Both the position numbers and the translations under genes were made by a program. From Kalmusia sp. IMI 367209 (taxonomy: Eukaryota > Ascomycota > Dothideomycetes > Pleosporales > Didymosphaeriaceae): DNA of 64,000 nucleotides. The DNA is taken from positions 2,356,001 to 2,420,000 of the forward strand of contig JAPEUQ010000002.1 in NCBI GenBank assembly GCA_027946365.1, given 5' to 3'. Positions 25,150 through 36,816 of the stretch are shown in pieces; the stretch's first letter is position 1, and every line of letters starts with the position of its first letter. The notes beneath the pieces were generated by a model. It was not told where the DNA came from. It worked only from the letters and a program-made list of their open reading frames with translations, and did no database searches.

Positions 25150-28100
25150 GGTGAAAAAGTGAGTGAGCGAACGAAGAAAGGCGAAACGTGCGAATGAAAG
25201 TTTTCAGGGAGACTGTCGAAACTCTATTCTTATATGTAATAAAAATTTCTCCGAGAGTTGACTCGTGAATCCCTTCATATTTAGAATGACGATCGCAAGA
25301 CTAGCTCCCGTACCATGTACCTAGAATTTATCACTCTCCGATCTCGTTGCTGGCTGAGTCAAGCTTTTCGGCTACAAGTAGACAAGCTTTTCGGCTCCGG
25401 GAGATTATCCTTGGAACTACTTACCAGATTGCGGGATGAAACTGTGGGGCTGTCGTCAGTAATCTGGGGCTGCGAATCTCAAATGCATTGGAACTGTAAT
25501 TTCGGCAAGATGTACTGTGTGGTGCTGTTATTTTACATCAGACATTCATTCGAGACTAGGTTTTGTTAGGCAATTATTGTTCAACAAGGCGAAGCTCGCG
25601 GGATGCACACGACACTGATGTTTCAGGTAAATATCTTGACCATCCCCTCTTTACCTCCCTCACCAAAAAAAGCGTTCCTCGCCATTTATCGTCGTCTAAT
25701 TAACTCGCTCATGAGATAATTGACATCGTAGTGCGTCTATAGCACTAAAGTAGATGTTTCGACATACTTTCGCGAGAAGTGGTTTACCCTTAACTAGGGC
25801 GAAATGTCCTTGTGGATGCTACTCCCTACTACTCTAGAATACTTTGAACTACTTCAGCCTAACCCATGTAATTCTTACTAGTCTTATAAAGAGTCTCATC
25901 GTGCGCAATAGTGCTGCGTATAATACCAACGCGTTTGTGGTAATCTCCTTCCTCTCTGATAAGAAGTATGGAGAGTTGAGCTTCATTCATCAGTGCAAGT
26001 TGATACTAACTCGAAAATGACACCTATGATGTATTTGTACTCCGAAATGTTGAGGATGCGATCCAGCAAGACAGGTACATGGATATGAAGACCAGCTGAA
26101 ATGCCGAGAAAGATATGATGAAATCGTGAGATAAACGTCATGTCTGTACATTTGTTTCTTGCGCTAAGAGCACTTCGGAACATTAGCTGCCATGATGAGA
26201 TACTTGATTTTCTATGAGCGTTACTAGTGTTGCTTTGCGTCCATTGTAAATACATGGAGATAAGACCGACAGCCTGATTAATGTTGAGAGATTGATGTCT
26301 TCGTGTGTGAAAGGCACCAATTAGAGATAGGCAGTCTTATATTAGACATGGATCTGAAATGTAAAGTTTGTACACATTTTGAAAAGATCATGGTATCTTA
26401 GGGAACCACTAGACTACACTGTCTAAGTCTAGCTAGAGGAAGAATTGTTACGCGCGTATGGTCTGGTAAGGTTGCGTTTGAGACCTATGGCAAATCTATC
26501 TTGCTTATAGGGATCTGTGTTCTGCTGGTGCACTGGTACTTTCAAAGACTGATACATGCGAAAAAAAACCCTTTAATAGCGCGCGTAACGTGTCGCGTTG
26601 ATAGTTGAACTCCATCTTATAAAACCTTTGATGTATCAGGAGAGCTCCTCGCACCACCTCCGAATTTCTAAAAAGGTCAGCGTTCCCACGTAGAAAATCC
26701 CTAGGTACACCTTGTAATCACCTGGCGCCCACTGAGGGCTTGTGAATGGAAGACGTATGGATTCTTGGCAGTAACTTGAGTCACACTTAGAAACGACCAG
26801 ATATTCGTCGATGAATAGGCGCCATCTCGCTAGAATTGCTTTCGAAATGCCCAGCCATGAGGATTCCATGTTGATATATAGATAAACAATTCACGATCCG
26901 TGAAAGATGAGACTATAGTTCGTTCGTCAACCTTGACAACGAGTTGCTTTTTACGCGCTGTATTTCATATCCCTGGAATCTTATCGATGTGAGCTGCTGC
27001 AATGATGGTAATTGAGCGTTTGTGTAAGCAGAATCCATTTGTTGAATTCGTACGATTAAATCTTGGTTGGGTTGGTCGGTGCAGTAGCGATTGCACTAGA
27101 GAAACTTACCATAATTGTACTTCCAGGTCAATGATATTTGCAAGAAGCTTCGGTAAGTTGTTAAGCGTCAATATCTAATGGCCTTTTGGTTGTTTAGTGG
27201 AATAAGATTCGCACCAACTCTGTGCATATGATATTGCTGAGTAGTGGCAAGAAGTCGGAGCATCAATAGTTGTCTTTGTCAAGCAGATTACCATACGTAG
27301 CTTGGCTTACACAAGGCTGCTAGGGATGATATATGCTGTTGTATTTTGCTTGACTGCTTTCGAGACAAGCCCTCACGAAGTATGTACTAAGAACATCGTG
27401 CAGTACCAGCCGGGTGCCGCTGAGAATCTCGGACGAAGAAGAAGCATATCAGATGAGGGTTTCCTCATCGTAGAAATACGGCTTAGGTGAATTGAACTGG
27501 TGTGAACCGAACCTGTAGGGGCCTGATATACGACAAAGGAAAATATGGTGCCTGGTACAACATCGTGTTGAAAGATCCGAGAGTCCGGGTATGGTAACAC
27601 TCGGAGATGTTGTAAGTGGCAGCGATGCTGTCCTATCTCCCAATAGCTTTTATAACTGTATCTGAGGTCTGATTTGTGAGGTGGAACGGACGCGACCAAT
27701 CGACAGAGGGACACCCAGGCTCCTGCAGCTCGTCATATGTCTTTTAAAGTTTCACTATAGGCTCCATAGCTATCCGATCTTTTCGCTATGCCTGTTAGGA
27801 CAGTTACCATGTAGTTATGGCAAGAGTCCAGATCTCACATCTCTGGAGTGGCTCTGGTGCCAGAATACCAGCAAAGCGTATTGTTCGACATATATCGCAA
27901 AGTGCCTCCAATGAGACTACTACTGGTCCGCCGTAGACTAGAGGTATAGGGATTGACATCTTGGTAGAATCATTGAAAGTCTTCACAGTGGGGAGCGAGC
28001 AAAGTTTGTCTCTTCATTTTCAATGTCTAGCCCTAATCTTAGGACCTGTACGTTTAATCCGGGAAGGAATATGCGCGCTTATGGAGGCTGGCAGCGATCG

Positions 28101-28303
28101 ATCTATGAGAAAAACATTGATCCCAGAATCTTACGCAGATTCTTTAAATATGTAACAGCGCTGACATGTTTAATCCTGTATCTATGAGCTCTATCCACTC
28201 GACCGCCTCTCAGATACTCCAAGGAACTCCGGGTATACCCCAACCACATAACGCGCATATCCTCATACTATACACATGTCTTCGATCCATTCCATTGTCA
28301 TGA
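25150..28303. other. Gene-poor AT-rich island
   Basis: About 3.1 kb with no gene that can be supported. Short frames of 60-113 codons occur at 25983-26255 (-), 26636-26869 (-), 27373-27714 (-), 27681-27914 (+) and 27804-27986 (-). None has a motif I recognise. Composition is AT-richer than flanking genes, and TAG/TAA codons are dense. It may be heavily decayed sequence, possibly affected by repeat-induced point mutation, which needs dinucleotide counts to test. Confidence 0.45.
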
Positions 28304-29708
28304 CTATAACTCATCATGCTCCTCACTACCTGGCATCACAATCGGCTCCTTGGGCCTCCCCCACTCCTCATCCAAAGCCTTCCCAGCCTTCTTCCTATAC
28401 TTCTCCCACAAGTTCCAAAAGTCCTTCTCCATGCCCTTCTCCATCTGATCGGGTAGCACAACAACATACTCTACGTGCAAACTGCCGTACTGCTCGCCTG
28501 CATTGTTCTCTAGCTCCTGGTGCCATACTGGCATGCCTTCGTCGGCTATGATCTCCACCTGGTGGGGCTGCACAACTTCGCCGCGCTTGCGAGATAGCTG
28601 GACGATGTGTCCATCGAGATGCGTGATGTTGCGCGTCCAGCCGCCCATCCAGGCTTCGCGAAGGGACAGCACTTCGCGCCAGAATAGGTCCTTACCGCGC
28701 CGCCTGAAGTATGTGCCATCTGTTCGCTCGTGGTCCTGTTGTCCCATCTGCGGATCCGTCTCAACGAGGTGAACGATGAGGTCGCCAGCCACCCAGTCGG
28801 GGCTCTCGTCGGCCTCGTTCTCGTACGTGATGCGCACGCCGAGTGGCATGCCTTTTTCGATGTGCAGCTCGTGCTTCTCTGGCTCGCGAACCACTCTGCT
28901 GCCGCCGCAGATTGGACATGGGTGCTTGATCGTCTTTCCTTTCCCGCCGCATTTGTCGCACTGCACTTGCATCTGCTGGAATAGTCCTGGTGCAAGCTGC
29001 TGCCTTTGTATCCGCGCTCCACGCCCACCACATGCACTGCACGTCTCTACGTGTCCGTCCTCGCTTCCGGTGCCCTCACACGCCGAGCAAATAGCCTGCT
29101 TCTCCACTTCAAATTCTGTGACCCTCCCGTTGTAGAAATCGCGAAGGGGAACAGCAACACGAAGCTCCATGTTAGGACCTTGTCGTTGGCCACCGCCATG
29201 CCCAAAGTGTCCGCTGCCGCCGAAGAAGCGTGAGAAGAGGTCGAAGGGGTCGTGGTGTTGGCGCGGTGAGCCACCTCGTTTATGTTGTTCTATGCCCTCG
29301 TGGCCGTATTGATCGTATATGCGGCGGGATTCTTCGTCGATGAGGACTTCGTATGCTTCGGCCACGGCGACAAACTTCTGATGTGCGGTATCATCTCCAC
29401 TGTCACCGATTAGCTTTTTTGAACTGGGCAAGTTGCACGATGGGATTTGACGTACGGGTTCTTGTCTGGATGGTACTTTTTACTGAGTGACCGGTATGCT
29501 TTCTTGATTTCTCGCTCGCTGGCATCTTTCTTAAGACCGAGTAACTGTACTCAAGTCAGCACATGCCCTCTAAGAGTCCAGCTATTGAAGTTTGACTTGA
29601 AAGGCAAAGTGAAGGTAACTTGTTAGCATCACAAACCTTATAAAAGTCCTCTGCACCCAGAACTCCGAGCACTAAGCACCCAAGCAGCAATAATATTCTC
29701 AAAAGCAT
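28304..29708 (-). CDS. SCJ1: ER-lumenal DnaJ co-chaperone SCJ1 type
   Basis: Type I J-protein of 418 residues from exons 29637-29708, 29456-29544 and 28304-29399 (minus strand). A signal peptide ([20 protein letters not shown]) precedes the J domain [21 protein letters not shown] with the HPD motif in YHPDKNP; two of the introns fall inside the J domain. A Gly/Phe-rich linker ([13 protein letters not shown]) and four zinc repeats follow: [24 protein letters not shown] and CPICGGSR. The protein ends EEHDEL, so it carries an HDEL-type ER retrieval signal. By family it works with the lumenal Hsp70 Kar2/BiP in folding and ER-associated degradation. The first donor is GTTTGT, slightly unusual. It is divergent to the uS17m gene. 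Confidence 0.96.
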
Positions 29709-30180
29709 TGTACCGGAACTGCGCCCTCCAGCGGGTCGAGGCCGATCGAATATAGGAAAGGTATACAACAACTCTTGAGGACCAATTTAGTCCATGAAGC
29801 GGATTCGAGCTCCAGGGTGACACAGCGGAGGAACACCTGAATTTCGTAGAGAAAGAGGGCGGGGCGTAGGTATTTACGTGGTGCTAGAGTTTCCGCTGGA
29901 AACCATTATCTGGCCAGTAGCTGTCGGATGCAGCCAATCGGAGTGCGGCTTGGCGGCCGCCGGTTAGGGTTCACTTTTTGTGCGGAACACGGATGCAAGA
30001 CAACATCACCAACTGACGATTGACGCCCAGACACGGTTCTCGCTCGCCCAATATCTATATGAGACCCATTCGCTTGTTGTCTCGATTCTTGGCCCGCCAT
30101 CGCACCATTGACGCGCCCGCCGGCGCTCGCCTTCGCACGCGACCTGACCTCCCTACCTGTCCTATTCACACACATCCACA
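29709..30180. promoter_or_regulatory. Divergent SCJ1/uS17m promoter region
   Basis: About 470 bp between divergent start codons. An antisense frame (29906-30256) overlaps the uS17m start and is not credible. No unfolded-protein-response element was identified with confidence. Confidence 0.4.
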
Positions 30181-30853
30181 ATGTCGAAGCCCATAGTTCG
30201 TAAGCTCTTTTCGAGCTCACAAGTCGGTGTCGTCGTATCCGCAGGCCGCATGTCACGCGCCGTAAAAGTTCGCATAGCAGCCCAAGAGTGGAACAAGAAG
30301 TTTAGAAAAGTACTACTTTGCTCCCATCCTCAAAGAAACATGCATTAATTGTTATGATCAGCACTTTCCCTCAGAGCAAACCTACCTCGTAGCCGATCCT
30401 AACGACTCCCTCGTCGAGGGTGACGTTGTCCGCATTGCGTCTGGCTGGCGCACCTCTAAGAACATCCGCCACGTCGTGACTTCTATCGTCGCGCCCTTTG
30501 GCGAGCCTGTCGAAAAACGCCCCCCTATCCTCACCGAAGAAGAGCGCATGAACATCCGTATCCGCGAACGGTTACTAAAAGACGTGCGGTCCGCAGCGAA
30601 AGGAAGACAAACGAGCTTGCAGAGACTGGCACTGGCAAGGCGCCAACAAATTGAGATACCCAGCCTGGAAGAGGCTATGGCGAATGTGAGGCTAGCAGAG
30701 GACACCGAAAGGTTAAGGAAAGAGGGAAATGGAAAGGGTGCGAGGGTAGAGAGTCATGGGGGGCAGGCTGTGAGTAATAAGGAAAGGAGTGTCGAGGCGA
30801 AGGAGAAGGGAGTGGATGAGAATGCCAAAGAGGCAAGGGTGCAGACAGCGTAA
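30181..30853 (+). CDS. Mitochondrial small ribosomal subunit protein uS17m
   Basis: Protein of 206 residues from exons 30181-30309 and 30362-30853 (52-nt intron, GTACTA...TCAG). The S17 OB-fold core is seen as VGVVVSAGRMSRAVKVRI, TYLVADPNDSLVEGDVVRI and SKNIRHVVTSIVAPFG. It is an rRNA-binding protein of the mitochondrial 37S subunit. A C-terminal extension of about 110 residues, rich in Glu, Lys and Arg, is usual in fungal members and probably helical. The start MSKPIVRKLFSSSQ could serve as part of a mitochondrial targeting sequence. A GTAAGC at 30203 and a CAG at 30243-30245 could be misread as an intron, but the unspliced frame matches the family better. Confidence 0.88.
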
Positions 30854-31165
30854 TTTTAACTATTTGGCACTGGCTGAGAGAGATCTTGCTGTAAGATTAA
30901 TCGTGTACAACGGGGCTGTTTATTTGACACCGTTGAAGGTGTTCAGATCATGTTTAGAATGTAGCATATTATTTGTATTAGGAAACAATGCTCGGACGTG
31001 TCTGAATCGTACAAAACTGAAGGGTATCGCAATAACAAACCCGCCCGCCGTGGTAGATGCTAAGGTACAACAACTCCAGATATCATGCCTCGAGCTCGTA
31101 CGCCATCCTATGCCGCTGAATATATCAGGTAAAACCTTGTATACATATCGTGATAGTGCAACGGT
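30854..31165. other. Intergenic, convergent uS17m/CDC7 3' flanks
   Basis: About 310 bp, AT-rich, between two convergent stop codons. Nothing recognised beyond presumable 3' UTRs. Confidence 0.5.
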
Positions 31166-32609
31166 TCAGACCTCGACGAGGTCTACCATATCGTCGTCAG
31201 CTTCACTGTCTTCGTATGCCTTCGTGATGAAGGGGTGCCGCAAAGCCTCGTCGGCGGTGATCCGCCTGGCGGGATCGCATTCCAGGAGCCGATATAAGAA
31301 CGCCACTGCCTCCTTCTCTTCCTCATCGAGTTCCTTTTTCGGACCATCCTTGTCGGAAGTGCGACCGGTACACCACAATATGATCTTCTCAAGGCTATGA
31401 CCATGCTCGCTGTAGCTCGGAATGTTGGTCTCAAAAACTTGGCCATGCAGAAGAGCCGCCTCCTTCATCTTCTTCCGTCCAAATATCGTAGCAATCTCTA
31501 AAAGCGCGTCTATGTCGTCGGCGCTGTGGAAGAAGGGAAAGCGACGGGTCAAGAGCGTCAAAAGGATAACACCAGCACTCCACATGTCGATGATTGTAGT
31601 CTGCTGTGTGCACTTCAAAAGCACCTCTGGGGCACGGAAACCACGGGTTCCCGCACGATTTGCTCGACGGCTGCTCCGTGTGTCATTCTTAGGATAGCTG
31701 GTCGTCTGATGTCCAGCTTGCTGATTTTGGGCATAGACGCTATGGTTGATCCTGTAACGGCGCTCATCCGGAGTAAGGGTGCAGTTGCACTGATGCCACT
31801 CGGTGCCCTCTCGTTCAGCTAGACCAAAATCAACGAGGACTCCACGGGTCTGCCACTTGTTGTAGAGGAAGTTTGTTGGCTTGACGTCGCGGTGTAGAAT
31901 CTTCTTTTGATGAACTGATCGTAGTGCAGTGAATAAGCTCTTCATGTAGAGACGCATTTCGGATACCTTCATGTCCTTGTAATAGTCACGGAAGTCCTGG
32001 TGCTGGAAGTAGGGAAGCACAGCGACGACCTGGTCCTGATGACGGAAGGCGGTGATCAACGGACATACCGAGTCGGAGTTCTTGAGATCGTAGAGCAGCT
32101 CTAGCTCGTTGAAAATGCGGATAGGACTGCTGGTGACATATATCTTCTTGATGGCCACATAGTGGGGCCGGCGCGAGGAGCGTTTGGCCTTGCTCGCTGG
32201 CGACGACCACTTGCGCCGCTCGCGCTCATCGACATCCCAGCGGTTATCGTACTTGTAGTACTCCAGGTCTTCAGCTTTGTATACTGTTGAGAAGGTGCCT
32301 GCGCGGTCAAGTAAGTCAAGTTGCGTGCGTGCATGAGGCGAGCCAATGGAGGACCTTACCCTCTCCGATGCGGTTGATGAGTCGGTAGCGCTTGTTGATG
32401 CCCACGAAATTGGTCTCGAAGCGTTCAATGTCCTCGGCGACCAGATCATCCACCTCCTCGTCCTCGCTCGTGTCAATAGTGCGCCCGCTCTCCTCGAGCG
32501 GGTCGGCGCTTTCGTCCAATGTTTCCTCGGGGTCGTCCAGCTTCACGTCATCTTGGGTGATGCCTACGTCTTCGGTATGTCGCTGTAGTGGTGCGCGGGC
32601 TTTGGCCAT
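31166..32609 (-). CDS. CDC7: CDC7-type serine/threonine kinase (Dbf4-dependent kinase)
   Basis: Kinase of 460 residues from exons 32360-32609 and 31166-32298 (minus strand, 61-nt intron that splits the glycine loop). Splicing creates the G-loop IGEGTFSTVYKAED. Further motifs: VAIKKIYVTSS (ATP-binding Lys), LHRDVKPTNFLY (catalytic loop), VDFGLAE (Mg-binding DFG) and GTRGFRAPEVLLK (activation end), with an insert between DFG and APE as usual in CDC7. The N-terminus is acidic (EESGRTIDTSEDEEVDDL). CDC7 with its regulatory partner Dbf4 phosphorylates the MCM helicase to fire replication origins in S phase. The partner is not in this window. The gene is divergent to condensin subunit CND1, which also acts in the cell cycle. 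Confidence 0.95.
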
Positions 32610-32913
32610 GCTGTACGGGCTTCGTGGTTTGGTGTACTTTGCGCTGTGAGGGTTTCAAGGTTGCAGGAGCGCGTGCTGTGGACGTGTTTTGGGGTGGCAC
32701 TTGGTCGCGTCTGCCGCAACCCGCATCCCGCATTTGACTGATTTAGGCTAGGTCAAAACATTGCGCGCCCGCCAAACACAACACCAAAGACGGGCACGGC
32801 CAACCTACAGCATCCCGCAACACACGCGCCGCCCGCCCCTTTGCCTGATTTTATTTGTTCACGTTTCCCCTCCTTTTCCCTTCCCTTGCATTCCCCAGCC
32901 GACGTAGCGCAAC
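32610..32913. promoter_or_regulatory. Divergent CDC7/CND1 promoter
   Basis: 304 bp between the start codons of two cell-cycle genes. The CND1 side has a C/T-rich tract (TTTCCCCTCCTTTTCCC, near 32865) as often seen before fungal start sites. No exact ACGCGT box was found. Shared regulation is an inference from spacing. Confidence 0.45.
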
Positions 32914-35900
32914 ATGGACTCGCATGTCAATTTCGACATCAACGAGGCCATCAAGCGCTACGACAGCGATCCGGCGTCAATAGACACACCTGATGCCCCC
33001 GCGGCGCTGCAAGACTGTGAACATGAGCCAGAATCACTAAATTCCGCGGCGCTGATCAATGCGGAGCTGAACCCCGTGGTTGACGCTGTCGCAGAGAGCC
33101 CAGAAGCCATTACTCGCAGCACCTACTTCGACACGTTGCAATTCCTCCTCAAGTGCGTCCCCGCAATCCCCGCGATGAGCAGAAACTGGGAATCCGAACC
33201 TGACTGTTATCTCTTTCGTCTCTCTAGGTTTTCCTCACAGATACCCCCCGCCACGCTGGGCAAGATCCTCGACCTCATAGTGTCTGCCCTGTCCAATCAA
33301 GCCGACATCGTCCACGCGGACATAGTCGCCGAAGAACAAGATGCCCTACAGCAGCACAAGACGATTTTGGGAGATGTACGGTTTCCTTCTCCGGTGGACT
33401 ATATCCGCAGTTGAGACAAAAGCGTTGGAAAAGCCGGCATCAGCGCCAGCCGCGCGAGGTCGCGGAAAGGGCGCAAAAACAACGGCTGGTAAGGATGGCA
33501 CATGGGATGCATCGGCACAGCTAGAAGTAGCTTTGGACAGGATATGGAAGGTGCTCAAGTTGAATCTTGGGCGCATATTCGTTACCACGTCCGAACGAGA
33601 CACCTTCATTGGCCTATTCACAAAGCCCGTGTACTACATACTGGAGAACGAGGCGCGGGTGAAAAATACCACGATACGCTTGCACTGCTTCAGAGTGTTG
33701 TGTATTGCTGTCAAATACCATGGTCACGCATACAGTAGGTCTATGTTGTGAGACTTAGGCTGATGACACTAACGGACGCCCAGCCGCTCAAACATCCATC
33801 AACCAAAGTCTGACCTACTTCGAGCATTTATCAGAGCCCATGGCGGAATTTCTGCAGATTCTTGCGAACGAGTACGACTATCCGCAACTTACAGAAGACG
33901 TTCTTCGCGATGTCAGCAGCAAAGAGTTCAGCAAAGAGGATCAAAAAGGTCCAAAGTCGATATCCACCTTCCTGACCAGGATCTCCGAGGTGCTTCCACA
34001 CCTTGTCATCAAGCAGATGACGTTGCTTGCAAATCTCCTGGACAGTGAGGTACTTGCTTATCCGCACGCTGTAATATGATGATGCTGATCCTACTGTAGT
34101 CATATACTTTACGTTGCGCCATGATTGACGTGTGTGGGAACTTGATCATCATGATTAGCAAGGAGCCCGAGAGCGACCGAAGCGAGAACCACAAGATACA
34201 GTTGAACTATTATTTTGATGTTCTCGCAGACAGGTTTCTCGACGTCAATCCATACTGCCGTTGTCGAGTCATGCAAGCATACATCAAGATTTGCGAGCTT
34301 GAACAAAGATTTTCTAAGCGCAGGCAGGAGGCCGCCGGGAAGGCCGCACGAAGTCTACAGGACAAAAGCAGCAACGTCCGGCGAAACGCTATTAAACTGC
34401 TCTCGAAGCTAGTCACTACCCACCCATTCAACGTATACCGTGAAGACAGGGGGCAACTCGATCCGTTGAAAATGACACAGCGTCTGGAAGATTGTGATGC
34501 CCAGATCAATGCTTTGAGGCCATCTGAATCGGCACCAGGAGAACAGATGTTGGACGAGTCTATGCTACAAGATGCGACCCAAGCGGAAAATGTCGCTCCA
34601 GAAGAACCCAAACATCCTGACGAGATGACCGAAGAAGAGAAAAAGGTGGCGATGGAGAAGATTACGAAATTACAAGAAGAAGCAGCCACTGCCAGAGCTT
34701 TGGAGGTTTTAGAACAGACCAGAAAGTATTACTCGGACGTTTTAAGGTTTATCGGAGTGGTGAACGAAGCAGCAGAGCTCGTCATGCAACTTCTCTCCGC
34801 AAAAAACAAGAGCGAAGTCATCGAGGCAATGGACTTCTTTACCACCATTGACGCATACAAGATTCCCAATGCGCGTCAGGGCATCCGGCGAATGCTTCGC
34901 CTCATTTGGACCAAGGGCAATAGCGACGAGGGCAAAGGCATCCAAGCCCACCTCATCGAATGCTATAGGAACCTTTTTTTCGTTGCACCTGATGGCTATG
35001 ATAAGAACGACACCGCCAAGTACATCACACAGAATATGATCACCCTTACGTACGGCACAACACCTGCAGAACTCACCTCACTTGAACAATTGCTCAGTAC
35101 AATGATGACCCAAGGCTTGGTGAGTAACCTTGTCATCGAGAAGCTGTGGTCAATGTATGGACATCCGAAAGGAAAATCGCGTACGCAACGCCGTGGGGCC
35201 ATCATCGTGTTGGGTATGCTCGCGCTCGCTAAGCCTACAATCATCGTAGAAGAGATGGAGCTCTGCCTTCGTATCGGGCTGGGTGAGCTCGGTCGATCTG
35301 ATCTCGGCCTGGCTCGATACACCTGCATCGCACTTGGCCGCATCAGCCCGCCCCCAGGCAAGCAGTCCGACCCCACCGCCCCGGCACAGGTAGCCAAGTT
35401 GCCCAACGACCACGCTGTTTTAGTGAAGCTGGCAGCCATCTGCGAGATGGTCTCCGATGACAAAGAATGGTTTGGAGTGGCTGAGCAGGCTCTCAATGCT
35501 ATCTATGTTCTCTCGAAACACCCTGACGTTCTATGTTCAGACATACTTCGACGGAAGACAAAGCACGTATTCACGCCGCAGGCAGCTTCACGGCCTACAA
35601 CTAGCGGGTCAGGTGCGACCGAGGCCAGCCAACTGCTTACTCCTATGGAAGAAGACCCCCCTGAGACCGCCGTAGAAGCCCTCTCGCAGCAGAAGAAGCA
35701 AAAATCTGCTCTTGCACTTTCTCAGCTACTCTTTATCGTTGGACATGTTGCGATTAAGCAAATTGTTCACCTCGAGCTTTGCGAGTCGGAATTCAAGCGA
35801 CGTAAAGCTGAAAAGGAGAAGAAAGCTGCGCCGACGCCGCGCAAGTCACTTACTGCAGAGAATCCATCACCCGTAAAGAAGGGTAGGAAGAAGTCATCTA

Positions 35901-36816
35901 ACAAGGAGCCGACACCTGCGCCGGAGGAAGTGGACGAATTGGACCTCATGGCCGGTACCACAGAGGATGATTTCACTGAAGCCATAGTAAAAATCCGAGA
36001 AGAAGAGCTTCTTCATGGCGGTCGATCTCTTCTTGCCAACTTCGGTCCATTAGTGAGAGATATTTGCCACAACAATACTTCATACAACCATCCCACACTC
36101 GTCGCTCAAGCCGCTCTTTGCCTTGGCAAGCTCATGTGTGTGAGCCCGGACTACTGTCAGCAGAATATCTCATTGCTGTTGACGATCCTGGAGCGGAGCA
36201 ACGACGCCGTGGTCCGTAGTAACCTCGTCATCGCGCTTGCTGACGTAGCTGTTTGCTTCAACCATGTAGTGGACGAGAACGAAGACTTCCTTTATCGCCG
36301 TCTTAATGATAGAGAACCAAGCGTCAAGCGTACATCTCTCATGACGCTCACGTTGCTGATTCTATCGGGACGGATCAAAGTTAAGGGCCAGCTAGGAGAG
36401 ATGGCGAAGAGCATGGAGGATAGCGACAAGAAGATCGCCGACATGGCGCGCACCTTTTTCACCGAACTTGCGACCAAGGACAATGCCATCTACAACCAAT
36501 TTACAGACATGTTTAGTGTCCTGAGTTCGGACAAAAAACTAGACGAGGATGCGTTCAAGAGGATCATTAAGACTTTGGCAGGCTACATCGAGAAGGTATG
36601 CACATGCTGTTTAAGCAATTCTCGTACGAGGCTAAAAACTTACAGGACAAACACGCGAAACAGCTGGCTAAAAGGTTGGCGGACCGATTGCATGCCGCAG
36701 AGAATGAGAAAGAGTGGAACCATGTTGCGTTTACCTTGGGTCAACTGCAGCACAAGGATGAGGAGATTCAGAACCTGGTGTCAGAGGGTTTCAAAATTGT
36801 GCAGGCAGAGGCGTAA
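32914..36816 (+). CDS. CND1: Condensin complex subunit 1 (HEAT-repeat, CND1/Ycs4)
   Basis: Non-SMC condensin subunit of about 1225 residues from exons 32914-33152, 33228-33734, 33784-34049, 34100-36595 and 36646-36816. HEAT-like helices occur throughout; typical stretches are MIDVCGNLIIMISKEPESD, RCRVMQAYIKICELEQRFSKR, SSNVRRNAIKLLSKLV, ALCLGKLMCVSPDYCQ and the Cnd1 signature VRSNLVIALADVAVCFNHVV. It bends and organises mitotic chromosomes with SMC2/SMC4. Exon 2 contains a one-base frame break: after QQHKTIL the open frame ends soon, while the frame reached by dropping one G of the GGG at 33369-33371 reads EMYGFLLRWTISAVETKALE and stays open. With that correction all five exons total exactly 1226 codons. 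So either an assembly error or a true mutation is present. Confidence 0.92.

Noticed and set aside
30203..30245. Apparent 43-nt intron (GTAAGC to GCAG) in the uS17m start
   Set aside because: The unspliced reading gives the conserved VGVVVSAG core, which splicing would delete.
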